Translations under genes and position numbers: made by a program | NCBI GenBank assembly: GCA_945901965.1 | Contig: CAMDMN010000082.1 | Location: forward strand, 1-8,247 | DNA: 8,247 nt | Direction of reading: 5' to 3' | From: Legionella genomosp. 1 | Lineage (GTDB): Bacteria > Pseudomonadota > Gammaproteobacteria > Legionellales > Legionellaceae | Notes under the pieces: generated by a model | The model's input: only the letters and a program-made list of their open reading frames with translations | Databases searched by the model: none | Told to the model about the DNA's origin: nothing | Shown: positions 1 to 7,099 of the stretch, piece by piece | Layout of the letters: the number at the start of each line of letters is the position of its first letter | How positions within the stretch are numbered: position 1 is the first letter of the stretch

Positions 1-1178
1 GAAATATAAGATTGGATGTGATTATTATCCAAATGGAAATCTTTGATGCGTTGGGTATCTTTTACCAATAAATTGAGCGAACGAGAGATGCGCCCTGAGA
101 CAATTCTGATGATTAAGGCGCCAAACAAAATAATAACTAAGCTCGCGATTATTATGTATGTATTAGCTCTTTTTAAATCACCTGTAAAATCATTTTCTGG
201 CGTTATAAATCCAACTTTTATACCAGAATAAGCAATATTCGGAATTATTTTGAAATACGCGAGGTAGGTCTGTCCACCAGATGTGTATCTGAAGTATTCA
301 CCATTATTTTTGTCATATAACTTTAATGCGTCAACAACAAATCCTTTCCCAGACGCAATAAGTGCTTCTGTTTTCTGCGTGCTTGATTTATTGGCAAACT
401 CTTTCGTCATACCGGCAAATCCAATCAAGTCGTTTTTATTATTTATGATAAGAGCGATACTATTTGGTGTTATTTCTGTGGATGATAGAAAGTTTGATAG
501 ACCTAATAATTTTAATTCTATTTCAAACACCCCTTGCAAAATTTTTTGATTGTTATAAATCGGAAAGGCAGTTGCAATGGTAGAGTTTTTATAAGGGTAA
601 GAAAGAAACATTTCAGTCCATATAGGATGTTGGCCTTGTTGAGAATTCTGTGCCGCTATATACCAAGGTTGTATCCGTGGGTCAAAATTTTGTTTAATGT
701 TCTCATGTTTTATAATGTCGCCATTATGATTCCGATATAATTTTATGCCGACCGGCGGTTTAGCATAGGGTTTAAGAATCACGGTGGAAAAGGTGCCATC
801 TTCCTCTAATAATGTTTGAACGCTATTTCCTTGAGTGTCCCCCCAGCCCGTGGTTCGTGCTTCAATTTTCCTTATATAGTGATGTAAATTTTTGGCAACA
901 TAGTATGTATAATCAATCATTTGATCTGAATGTATCATATGATTTTCTATTAATAATTGTGAGAGATTAATAAGGCGTCGATCAGGATCTAATTCCGCTT
1001 GTAAATGCAGCATAACACTGGTCGCAGACCCCTCCATTAATTTTTTTGAAAAAATGGAAATGGATTTAGAGTATTCGTAGGATGATAAATAAATAATTAT
1101 TCCCACAAGAATTGCGAATGTTGAGATGAAGAGGCTTTGCAGCACAATTCGAAGTGGAAAATGTCGAAATGAATTCAT
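1..1178 (-). CDS. Membrane sensor protein with dCache domain, partial (C-terminal output domain off the left edge)
   Basis: One uninterrupted minus-strand frame runs from an ATG at 1178 to the window edge, giving 392 residues with no stop. A hydrophobic segment at about residues 9-32 is followed by an extracytoplasmic domain of about 300 residues. This contains the DPRIQPWY motif (166-173) typical of dCache_1 ligand-binding domains. A second membrane segment lies at about 340-360. After it comes a HAMP-like stretch (about 361-392, with SGRISRSLNLLVKDTQRIKDF split around 361-381) that resembles linkers leading to class III adenylate cyclase domains in Legionella-type proteins. The start is supported by AGGT five bases upstream (1184-1187) and by the membrane helix directly following. 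Visible: topology and dCache motif. Inferred: signal-transducing receptor in the inner membrane with a cytoplasmic catalytic or signalling domain. A nucleotide cyclase is my first guess, but HD-GYP, GGDEF, SpoIIE-type phosphatase or kinase outputs are equally allowed by the visible part. Confidence 0.85.
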   Translation of the reverse strand, partial: MNSFRHFPLRIVLQSLFISTFAILVGIIIYLSSYEYSKSISIFSKKLMEGSATSVMLHLQAELDPDRRLINLSQLLIENHMIHSDQMIDYTYYVAKNLHHYIRKIEARTTGWGDTQGNSVQTLLEEDGTFSTVILKPYAKPPVGIKLYRNHNGDIIKHENIKQNFDPRIQPWYIAAQNSQQGQHPIWTEMFLSYPYKNSTIATAFPIYNNQKILQGVFEIELKLLGLSNFLSSTEITPNSIALIINNKNDLIGFAGMTKEFANKSSTQKTEALIASGKGFVVDALKLYDKNNGEYFRYTSGGQTYLAYFKIIPNIAYSGIKVGFITPENDFTGDLKRANTYIIIASLVIILFGALIIRIVSGRISRSLNLLVKDTQRIKDFHLDNNHIQSYI

Positions 1179-1260
1179 GTTATACCTACTAAAAAATGGA
1201 CAATGAGTAACATCTGTAGGTTCGCTCTAATTAATAATATAGTCCTAATTTCGCTAATGA

Positions 1261-1370
1261 TCCATTATATTGGGTGCGACTCTCATATAGACAAATAAAC
1301 TTCCGTAGGTTGGGCTAGTGCCATTGGGCCAAGGCCCAATCTACAATCGTTTTCTGCACTCCATTATATT
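1261..1370. repeat. 11-bp direct repeat bracketing an 88-bp segment
   Basis: The 11-mer tccattatatt occurs at 1261-1271 and again at 1360-1370. The 88 bases between them include the palindromic repeat at 1305-1344. The arrangement resembles a small mobile unit with duplicated target sequence, but the flanks beyond the 11-mers differ and clear terminal inverted repeats are lacking (only GTGC at 1274-1277 against GCAC at 1356-1359). In an AT-rich intergenic region the duplication could also be chance. Confidence 0.4.
1305..1344. repeat. Palindromic intergenic repeat (GTAGGTTGGGC type)
   Basis: GTAGGTTGGGC (1305-1315) faces GCCCAATCTAC (1334-1344), pairing at 10 of 11 positions on the DNA level, with an 18-base spacer. 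Nested in it is a perfect palindrome ATTGGGCC-AA-GGCCCAAT (1323-1340). Two mutually exclusive hairpins are therefore possible. The GTAGGTTGGGC word is reminiscent of dispersed intergenic repeats found in many gammaproteobacteria, which is from memory and not checked. It lies between two divergent genes, so it cannot be a terminator for either. Confidence 0.65.
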
Positions 1371-1380
1371 ATGGCAGAAA
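1351..1380. repeat. 7-bp inverted repeat upstream of the peptidase gene
   Basis: TTTCTGC (1351-1357) and GCAGAAA (1374-1380) form perfect arms around a 16-base spacer. The right arm ends just before a TATAAT-like sequence at 1386-1391, so the structure could be an operator for the plus-strand gene or part of the neighbouring repeat. No T-run follows, so it is not an intrinsic terminator. Confidence 0.35.
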
Positions 1381-1385
1381 TGGTC

Positions 1386-1391
1386 TATAAT
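1386..1391 (+). promoter_or_regulatory. Candidate -10 box for the C39-like gene
   Basis: A perfect TATAAT lies 94 bases before the preferred start codon at 1480. No recognisable -35 box is found 15-19 bases upstream (the 17-base position reads attata), so this would have to be an activator-dependent or weak promoter, or a chance match in AT-rich DNA. Confidence 0.3.
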
Positions 1392-1467
1392 TAATCAAAA
1401 GCCTATGGTCGAGAATGAAATAAAGTAGTGATGTAATTTTATTAAAATGGTGAGAGATATTACTCTT

Positions 1468-1472
1468 AAGGA
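1468..1472 (+). promoter_or_regulatory. Ribosome binding site that decides the start of the C39-like gene
   Basis: AAGGA sits 7 bases before the ATG at 1480 and 4 bases before the in-frame ATG at 1477. The upstream in-frame ATG at 1447 has no Shine-Dalgarno-like sequence. This favours a start at 1480 (or 1477) over the longest reading frame. Confidence 0.6.
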
Positions 1473-1479
1473 TTTAATG

Positions 1480-2184
1480 ATGATTAACATAAAAATTAAT
1501 ACTCAGCCAGATGATGAAACTTGTGGTCCAACTTGTCTACATGCCATATATAAACATTACGGTTATGATATTAGCTTGAAAGAAGTAGTTAAAACGGTAA
1601 AGCGCTCAGCTTCTGGTGGAACGCTTGCTCCTTATTTAGGCGTGCATGCTCTTGAGCGGGGATTTACCGCATCAATTTTGATCAACAATATGGACATCTT
1701 TGATCCAAGTTGGTTTGAGCATAGCGAACCTTCGGTTAATCTATCAGTAAAGCTTGCAGAACAACTAAAATATAAACACAATGAAGGCATTAAACAATCT
1801 AGTTTAGCCTACCAAGATTTTTTAGCAGCCGGTGGAATAATAAAATTCAAATTTCTCTCTGTAGAATTGCTAAGAGAATATTTTAGCTACAATTTGCCAC
1901 TCATTACTGGATTAAGCGCAACTTATTTATACAATAGTCCTCGTGAAATTTATGAAAATAAAACATCTAAGTTCGATGATATAAGAGGAACACCTTGCGG
2001 TCATTTTGTAATTATTGCCGGTTTTGATGAAATCCACAATCAAATTGTGGTGGTTGATCCTCATCGAGAAAACCCATTATCGCGTAATAATTATTATAGC
2101 GTTAGCTCGCATCGATTAATTAACGCTATTTTAATGGGAATGATTACTTATGATGCTAATCTTCTGATTATTCAGCCGAAATAG
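1480..2184 (+). CDS. Stand-alone C39/papain-like cysteine peptidase family protein
   Basis: From the start at 1480 the product has 234 residues. Near the N-terminus (residues 9-20) the sequence QPDDETCGPTCL carries the glutamine, catalytic-type cysteine (Cys15) and glycine of peptidase C39-like folds. The candidate catalytic histidine is His175 in CGHFVIIAGF, and the candidate third residue is Asp193 in VVVDPH, in the order expected for a papain-like Cys-His-Asp triad. No signal peptide, membrane segment or ABC-transporter domain is visible, so this is not the processing domain of a bacteriocin exporter. It belongs to the free-standing cytoplasmic-looking C39-like group, whose substrates are not generally known. 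It is transcribed alone: divergent from the sensor gene and convergent with the gcv operon. An upstream ATG at 1447 would add 11 residues without a ribosome binding site. Fold and triad are well supported. The cellular role, whether peptidase, amidase or another thiol enzyme, is not. Confidence 0.8.
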   Translation: MINIKINTQPDDETCGPTCLHAIYKHYGYDISLKEVVKTVKRSASGGTLAPYLGVHALERGFTASILINNMDIFDPSWFEHSEPSVNLSVKLAEQLKYKHNEGIKQSSLAYQDFLAAGGIIKFKFLSVELLREYFSYNLPLITGLSATYLYNSPREIYENKTSKFDDIRGTPCGHFVIIAGFDEIHNQIVVVDPHRENPLSRNNYYSVSSHRLINAILMGMITYDANLLIIQPK

Positions 2185-2220
2185 GCTGGTTTAAATATTG
2201 AAAGCCAGTTCTCTGCATTG

Positions 2221-2263
2221 CGCCATGGCGAGCCCCACTGCCATTAAGTTGAGACTTAAGTCT
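2221..2263. repeat. Two short perfect palindromes in the intergenic region
   Basis: CGCCATGGCG at 2221-2230 and AGACTTAAGTCT at 2252-2263 are perfect 10- and 12-bp palindromes, 21 bases apart, in otherwise featureless DNA downstream of the C39-like gene. The stretch 2210-2300 is less AT-rich than its surroundings and reads like an eroded repeat or insertion remnant, but no transposase fragment is recognisable in it. Confidence 0.35.
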
Positions 2264-2306
2264 ACTTCCCGCGCCCATATTATTACCCACAAGTCTATCT
2301 AGGTCA

Positions 2307-2409
2307 TGTAGCCTTGATGTAGCGTAGCGTAATCAAGGTTTCCATTCGCATCCTTAAGACCCCGAGTTTTCAATAAACCTTGATTACGCTACGCTACATC
2401 AAGGCTACA
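2307..2409. repeat. Perfect 35-bp inverted repeat with 33-bp spacer, each arm itself palindromic
   Basis: Bases 2307-2341 and 2375-2409 are exact reverse complements over 35 positions. Within each arm CCTTGAT and ATCAAGG (2312-2318/2332-2338 and 2378-2384/2398-2404) form a second, shorter hairpin around a centre with the tandem GTAGC GTAGC. The word is reminiscent of a dispersed intergenic repeat I associate with Legionella and other bacteria, which is from memory and not checked. The whole unit sits between two convergent genes, with 122 bases to one stop and 30 to the other. It could block readthrough in both directions as a strong RNA hairpin, although no U-tract follows on either strand, so a classic intrinsic terminator is not shown. 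A pair of repeat copies inserted head to head, or a non-autonomous MITE-like element, are the alternatives. Confidence 0.9.
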
Positions 2410-2439
2410 AGGGCTGACTTAAAATATCCAATAGCTTAC

Positions 2440-3894
2440 TTAGCAAACCCTAGAAAAATAATTCAAATCCAACTCGCGAGCAGCTTTTAGATCATCTAGC
2501 CGTTTTACTGGTAGAGTAACCGGCGCATCTTTTAAAAGACCTGGATTAGTCTCTGCTTCGTTAAGTACTTTTTTCATAGCACTGACAAATAAATCTAATT
2601 CTTCCTTACATTCTGTTTCTGTCGGCTCAATTAGTAAGCATTCAGGAACTAGAAGTGGAAAATAGGTGGTGGGTGAGTGAAAACCATAATCTAATAATCT
2701 TTTAGCAAGATCCATCGCAGTTACACCATATTTCTTTTTTTCATTACGCATGGTGATAATAAACTCATGACTTGCGCGTCGACCTTCGTATGCGGGAGTA
2801 AATCCTATTTTAGTTAATTCGCTCAGTAGATAATTGGCATTAAGAGTAGCGTACTCAGATACTCTTAATAAACCTTCCTTGCCCAAAACACAAATATAAA
2901 AATATGCGCGTAATAAAATCCCTGCATTCCCCATAAAGGTTGATAATCTCCCAATACTTTGCGGATAATCATGACGATCGGCAAAACGGTAACTTTCATG
3001 GTCTTTTATTACTACAGGTATTGGTAGAAATGGCAATAAACGATTGCCAACAGCTACAGGGCCTGACCCAGGGCCGCCACCACCATGAGGAGTTGCAAAG
3101 GTTTTATGTAAATTTAAATGCATAACATCAAATCCCATGTCACCAGGTCTTACTTTGCCTAAAATGGCATTTAAATTTGCGCCATCATAATATAATAAAC
3201 CACCAGCTTGATGGACAATCTCTGCAACCTCTTTAATTTGCCGCATAAATAAACCCAAAGTTGATGGGTTAGTTAGCATAATTCCTGCGGTTTTTGCACC
3301 TACTTTTTGGCGAAGTTCATCAAGATTAATATCGCCATTATCGCCAGTTTTTAACTCAATAATTTTAAATCCACACATAGCAGCTGAGGCAGGATTAGTG
3401 CCATGAGCGGCATCCGGAATTAGCATTTCATCACGAATGCTATCACCACGTGATTGATGATAAGCTTTCATCATCGCAACCCCAGCAAGCTCGCCTTGAG
3501 AGCCTGCCATTGGGGTTAATGATACGCCTGACATACCAGTTATTTCAGCTATGTAATTTTGTAAATTAAAAAGTGCTTGTAAAAAACCTTGGCTTGATTC
3601 AGTCATCGCCAAAGGATGACGATTGAGAAATCCAGGTTTGGATGCAGCTTTATGTACGCCACGAGGGTTATATTTCATTGTGCATGAACCTAGTGGATAA
3701 AAATTGGTATCGATGGAAAAATTCATCTGTGATAAACGAGTAAAATGGCGAACTACTTGTAATTCAGAGCAGCTAGGTAAGCGTGGTGGCGTCTTGCGGA
3801 TGAATTCTGCGGGAATCGAATACTTAGTATTAATATTCTTAGGCGCCTGCGCATGAGCTTGACGATTGACTCTGGATTTTTCAAAAATTAACAT
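2440..3894 (-). CDS. gcvPB: Glycine dehydrogenase (decarboxylating) subunit 2, P-protein C-terminal half
   Basis: The 484-residue product matches the expected length and layout of GcvPB, the PLP-carrying half of split glycine decarboxylase. Landmarks are FYPLGSCTMKYNPR (66-79), LTPMAGSQGE (126-135), DAAHGTNPASAAM (161-173), YDGANLNA (236-243) and HLNLHKTFATPHGGGGPG (259-276). In the last, Lys264 is the residue expected to hold pyridoxal phosphate. With GcvPA it decarboxylates glycine and transfers the aminomethyl group to the lipoyl arm of GcvH, in the cytoplasm. The start at 3894 fits the family N-terminus (MLIFEKS) and has AAGG six bases upstream, inside the preceding gene. Its first 7 bases overlap the end of the YCII gene (ATGTTAA), suggesting translational coupling. 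It is the last gene of the operon. The C-terminus ends SRVC and a large inverted repeat begins 30 bases further on. All key motifs are intact. Confidence 0.97.
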   Translation of the reverse strand: MLIFEKSRVNRQAHAQAPKNINTKYSIPAEFIRKTPPRLPSCSELQVVRHFTRLSQMNFSIDTNFYPLGSCTMKYNPRGVHKAASKPGFLNRHPLAMTESSQGFLQALFNLQNYIAEITGMSGVSLTPMAGSQGELAGVAMMKAYHQSRGDSIRDEMLIPDAAHGTNPASAAMCGFKIIELKTGDNGDINLDELRQKVGAKTAGIMLTNPSTLGLFMRQIKEVAEIVHQAGGLLYYDGANLNAILGKVRPGDMGFDVMHLNLHKTFATPHGGGGPGSGPVAVGNRLLPFLPIPVVIKDHESYRFADRHDYPQSIGRLSTFMGNAGILLRAYFYICVLGKEGLLRVSEYATLNANYLLSELTKIGFTPAYEGRRASHEFIITMRNEKKKYGVTAMDLAKRLLDYGFHSPTTYFPLLVPECLLIEPTETECKEELDLFVSAMKKVLNEAETNPGLLKDAPVTLPVKRLDDLKAARELDLNYFSRVC

Positions 3895-4196
3895 AGTTTG
3901 CCTTCCATAGTTTGGATTATATCTTTTAGTTCATCACGGTGTTTTACAGGTGTAAATTCAATAAGCTTATAATCAGCAATTTCTGCAAGTTGATATGGAT
4001 CTTTTGCTAGAATTGACTCTAAATATTCTTTATCTTTTGTTAAAGCTATTATTACTCCACCAGTGCGTGGTGTCATTGGACCTGATGCTAAAAGCAAGCC
4101 TTGTTTATAATAGTAATCAAGAAATTCACGATGAGCTTGTAGATATTTATCTACTTCACTTAAAGGTGCTTTGTAATTTAGGAGTACAATAAACAT
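3888..4196 (-). CDS. YCII (YciI-like) domain protein embedded in the glycine cleavage operon
   Basis: The 102-residue product has the size and pattern of a single YCII domain, a small alpha/beta ferredoxin-like (dimeric alpha-beta barrel) fold. It opens with a hydrophobic strand (MFIVLLNY), then a helix with the family histidine (His22 in AHREF), the LLASGP segment (35-40), PRTGGVIIAL (43-52) and KDPYQLAEIADYKLIEF (65-81) with the conserved DP. Some YCII proteins are enzymes, such as a chlorohydroxymuconate dehydrochlorinase, but most have no known reaction. The ATG at 4196 has AAGAGG six bases upstream. The gene starts 13 bases after the gcvPA stop and overlaps gcvPB by 7 bases, so it is co-transcribed and probably co-translated with the P-protein halves. 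A role in handling a by-product or regulating P-protein is only inference from position. Family call is good; function unknown. Confidence 0.85.
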   Translation of the reverse strand: MFIVLLNYKAPLSEVDKYLQAHREFLDYYYKQGLLLASGPMTPRTGGVIIALTKDKEYLESILAKDPYQLAEIADYKLIEFTPVKHRDELKDIIQTMEGKLC

Positions 4197-4209
4197 TTCA
4201 AACCTCTTA

Positions 4210-5571
4210 TTAATTTGTCAAAATTTGTTTTAATGTTTCACCATATCGCGCGATCTCTGCATCGGTGCGCATCTCAGTCGCACAAATTAAGAGGGTGTTT
4301 CCTAATGTTGGATAATATGCTTCTGTAGCAAATCCTCCAGCAATACCTGCTTTATTTAGTGCATGCAAAACTTGGTCAATTGGTTTATCAATACGAATTA
4401 AAGCTTCATGGAAAAAAGGTGCTTTAAATACTAGTTCTACTCCATCGATAGACGTTAATATTTTGACTAACTCATGGGTATTATGATGACAAAGACTTGC
4501 AACTTGTGATAATCCATCGGGACCTAGCAAGCTCATATGAATAGTAGCTGCGGTCACTAATAAGCCTTGGTTTGTACAAATATTAGATGTAGCCTTCCCA
4601 CGGCGAATATGTTGCTCACGTGCTTGAAGAGTTAAGGTAAATCCTTCCTTACCTTCTTTATCAACCGTGCAGCCAATTAGCCGGCCTGGCATTTGTCGCA
4701 CGTGCTCCATACGCGTACTAAAAAAACCAAAGTAAGGACCACCGGAGGCCATTGGTGAGCCTAAAGGCTGTCCTTCTCCGCAAGCAATATCAACCCCATG
4801 TTTACCCCAAAGACCAGGAGGTTTTAATAAAGCGAGTGAGATAGGATTTACTGAAGCAATACTTATCGTATTATTAGCATGCGCCCAGTCAGTCATTGCA
4901 TCAACCTGCTCTAAACAACCAAAGAAATTAGGCTGGGCTATAACTAAAGCAGTAATATCTTCATTATTGTATTTTTCTAATTCTTTGATTGTAGTGATCC
5001 CTTGAATTGGATCAAATGGTAAGGTAATAACTTCAATGTGTTGGTTTTGGACTATCGTTTCAATAGTTTCACGATAAAGAGGATGAACTGTGCCGGCTAC
5101 TAAGACACGATTGGCTTTGGAGTTTTTATTAATCCGAACCGCCATGAGGATAGCTTCGGCTAGAGCGCTCGCGCCATCATACATTGAAGAATTAGCAACT
5201 TCCAAACCAGTAAGTTCCGCAATCATAGTTTGGTATTCATAAAGAAGCTGCAATGTGCCCTGGCTTGCCTCTGCTTGGTATGGTGTATACGATGTTAAAA
5301 ATTCACCACGTGAGGCAATGTCCCAAACAGCCGCAGGTATATGGTGCTCATAACTCCCCGCCCCAATAAAGCATGTGCCATTTTGATTTTTAAGACTAAG
5401 CTTTTCAGCGTGCTTAAGCATCGACATTTCGTTTAAGCCTTCAGGAATATTTTTAAGCTCCTGAAATTGAAGTGACTCAGGGATTTCATCAAATAATTGG
5501 GCTAAATCATTGGCCTTAATGCTTTTAAGCATTGCATTTTTATCTTCTTCTGTATGCGGAATATATGGCAT
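4210..5571 (-). CDS. gcvPA: Glycine dehydrogenase (decarboxylating) subunit 1, P-protein N-terminal half
   Basis: The 453-residue product has the standard length of GcvPA. It starts with the typical MPYIPHTEEDKNAML and carries CFIGAGSYEHHIPAAVW (67-83), SYTPYQAEASQGTLQ (94-108) and NSSMYDGASALAEA (127-140), all hallmark segments of this subunit. It lacks the PLP lysine, as expected, and pairs with GcvPB to form the active alpha2beta2-type decarboxylase. Start at 5571 follows the gcvH stop by only 2 bases. Its ribosome binding site (GAGGA, 9 bases upstream) lies inside the last codons of gcvH, so translation is tightly linked. The coding region ends with two consecutive TAA triplets. The unusual feature is that gcvPB does not follow directly: the YCII gene stands between them. 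No truncation or frameshift is seen. Confidence 0.97.
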   Translation of the reverse strand: MPYIPHTEEDKNAMLKSIKANDLAQLFDEIPESLQFQELKNIPEGLNEMSMLKHAEKLSLKNQNGTCFIGAGSYEHHIPAAVWDIASRGEFLTSYTPYQAEASQGTLQLLYEYQTMIAELTGLEVANSSMYDGASALAEAILMAVRINKNSKANRVLVAGTVHPLYRETIETIVQNQHIEVITLPFDPIQGITTIKELEKYNNEDITALVIAQPNFFGCLEQVDAMTDWAHANNTISIASVNPISLALLKPPGLWGKHGVDIACGEGQPLGSPMASGGPYFGFFSTRMEHVRQMPGRLIGCTVDKEGKEGFTLTLQAREQHIRRGKATSNICTNQGLLVTAATIHMSLLGPDGLSQVASLCHHNTHELVKILTSIDGVELVFKAPFFHEALIRIDKPIDQVLHALNKAGIAGGFATEAYYPTLGNTLLICATEMRTDAEIARYGETLKQILTN

Positions 5572-5573
5572 GA

Positions 5574-5963
5574 CTAATGATCCTCTGCTATCTCTTTTTC
5601 GTATTGTTCAGAATTTAGGAGATTATTAATTTCTGCCATATCGCTTGGTTTTATCTTTACTAACCAACCAGCACCATATGGGTCATTATTTACTATAGCA
5701 GGATCAGTTGTCACCTGTTCATTGATAGCTATAACAACTCCGCTAATAGGAGCATAGAAATCGGAAGCCGCCTTCACTGACTCAACTACGCCAAGCTCAT
5801 CTCCTGCACTTACTTCTTTGCCGACGGCAGGTAAGTCTACATAGACCATGTCGCCTAGAAGATGTTGGGCGTGATCGGTTATCCCAATAATTATTTCATC
5901 TTGGTTTTCATTTAACCATTCATGAGTTTGGGTGAATTTTAAATTCTTAAGTATATTGTCCAT
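5574..5963 (-). CDS. gcvH: Glycine cleavage system H protein (lipoyl carrier)
   Basis: The 129-residue product is a complete H protein. It begins with the family segment KFTQTHEWL (9-17), followed by GITDHAQHLLGDMVYVDLP (27-45). The lipoylation site is in VVESVKAASD, with Lys64 as the residue expected to be lipoylated. The C-terminal half ends with NDPYGAGWLVKIKPSD (93-108). It shuttles the aminomethyl group from the GcvPA/GcvPB decarboxylase to GcvT and is reoxidised by dihydrolipoamide dehydrogenase, which is not encoded in this window. AAGGA lies six bases before the ATG at 5963, and the gap to gcvT is 22 bases, so it belongs to the same transcript. The length and all motifs are normal. 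Confidence 0.98.
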   Translation of the reverse strand: MDNILKNLKFTQTHEWLNENQDEIIIGITDHAQHLLGDMVYVDLPAVGKEVSAGDELGVVESVKAASDFYAPISGVVIAINEQVTTDPAIVNNDPYGAGWLVKIKPSDMAEINNLLNSEQYEKEIAEDH

Positions 5964-5985
5964 ACATTATCCTTAAATAAATTAA

Positions 5986-7068
5986 TTAAATTGCTGCGCC
6001 ATGTTTTACAAATCGGGGTTTGCCCACACTAGCTTTAAAGAGTTTCCCGCGGATATCAACCATTACTTCTGTGCCAGTTTCTATTGGTACTCGTGCAAAT
6101 GCAATAGATTTGGCAAGTGTTGGTGAGTAAGTGCCACTGGTTATAATTCCATCAGCAAATCCTTCGACAACTACACGCTGGCCTGCACGCATAATTCCCT
6201 TATCTTCTAATATAAGTCCTACAAATTTCTGTTTTAAACCAATTTGCTTTTGGGAAAGAAGGGCACCCATACCTATAAAATCGCGATCTTCAGGCAGCCA
6301 TTTAACTGTCCAGGATAAGCCTGACTCTAATGGCGTAGTTGATTCATTCATATCTTGACCATAAAGCAACATTCCTGCTTCTAAGCGCAAGGTATCTCTT
6401 GCTGCAAGGCCACAGGGCTTAACGCCTGCGTCTAATAATTTAGTCCATAATTCAATAATATCATTTTGTGGAACAATAATTTCTAGGCCATCCTCACCGG
6501 TATAACCTGTGCGGGCAAAAAACCAATCGCCGATATCCACGCACTCAAAATTAGTAAGGGTTGAGACTCCATCGGCTTGTGCTGGCGTTAATATAGATAG
6601 GGTTTTTTGGATAGCTTCAGGGCCTTGAACTGCAAGCATAGAAAGCTCAGTGCGCTCCTGTAATCCTGCAGAAAAACCTAATATTTTTTCACGGATCCAA
6701 ATAAGATCTTCTGTTCTTGTGGCCGAATTTAAAACTAGGCGATAATTATCAGGAGCGCGTTGATAAACAATTAAATCATCAATGATTCCACCATGCTGAT
6801 TGCACATACAGCTATAAAGCGCTTTACCGGTGTTTTTAAGATCATCAACATCATTAGCTAATAATTTACGTAAAAATTGCCGTCCTCCAGCGCCTAAGAC
6901 ATCAACAACAGTCATATGCGAGACATCAAACATTCCAGAATTTTTACGAACAGCTAGATGCTCTTCAATTTGAGAGCCATAATTTAAGGGAAGATCCCAC
7001 CCATGAAAGTCAACCATGCGCGCACCACATGCAATATGCGTTGAATGTAACGGTGTTTTTGCAAGCAT
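5986..7068 (-). CDS. gcvT: Aminomethyltransferase, glycine cleavage system T protein
   Basis: The 360-residue product has normal length for GcvT. Motifs in order are DFHGWDLPLNYGSQIEEH (20-37), GMFDVSHMTVVDV (45-57), GGIIDDLIVYQ (93-103) with the acidic pair Asp97/Asp98 where the folate-binding catalytic aspartate of the family lies, LAVQGPEA (145-152), ARTGYTGEDGLEI (185-197) and GLAARDTLRLEAGM (220-233). It transfers the C1 unit from aminomethyl-lipoyl GcvH to tetrahydrofolate, giving 5,10-methylene-THF and ammonia. It is the first gene of the operon: AAGGA lies six bases before the ATG at 7068, and a promoter with TATAAT is about 32 bases further up. The leader is too short for a glycine riboswitch. 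No missing residues or frameshifts are visible. Confidence 0.98.
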   Translation of the reverse strand: MLAKTPLHSTHIACGARMVDFHGWDLPLNYGSQIEEHLAVRKNSGMFDVSHMTVVDVLGAGGRQFLRKLLANDVDDLKNTGKALYSCMCNQHGGIIDDLIVYQRAPDNYRLVLNSATRTEDLIWIREKILGFSAGLQERTELSMLAVQGPEAIQKTLSILTPAQADGVSTLTNFECVDIGDWFFARTGYTGEDGLEIIVPQNDIIELWTKLLDAGVKPCGLAARDTLRLEAGMLLYGQDMNESTTPLESGLSWTVKWLPEDRDFIGMGALLSQKQIGLKQKFVGLILEDKGIMRAGQRVVVEGFADGIITSGTYSPTLAKSIAFARVPIETGTEVMVDIRGKLFKASVGKPRFVKHGAAI

Positions 7069-7099
7069 TATATTTCCTTATTACCACTTTCGTAGGACA

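Noticed and set aside
43..740. Three plus-strand open frames at 43-231, 283-549 and 534-740
   Set aside because: They lie antisense to the continuous dCache sensor frame and have no family resemblance.
1447..1449. ATG at 1447 as the start of the C39-like gene
   Set aside because: No Shine-Dalgarno sequence precedes it, whereas AAGGA is well placed for the ATG at 1480, and homologues as I recall them begin near MxIKINTQPDD.
2173..2208. Hairpin around the stop codon of the C39-like gene (CAGCC/GGCTG and CTGG/CCAG) as an intrinsic terminator
   Set aside because: The stems are only 4-5 bp or need a bulge, the two are mutually exclusive, and no T-run follows.
2940..4192. Plus-strand open frames at 2940-3125 and 3995-4192
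   Set aside because: Antisense shadows of gcvPB and of the YCII gene, which have clear family motifs in the minus frame.
6131..6358. Plus-strand open frame inside gcvT
   Set aside because: Shadow of the well-conserved gcvT minus-strand frame.
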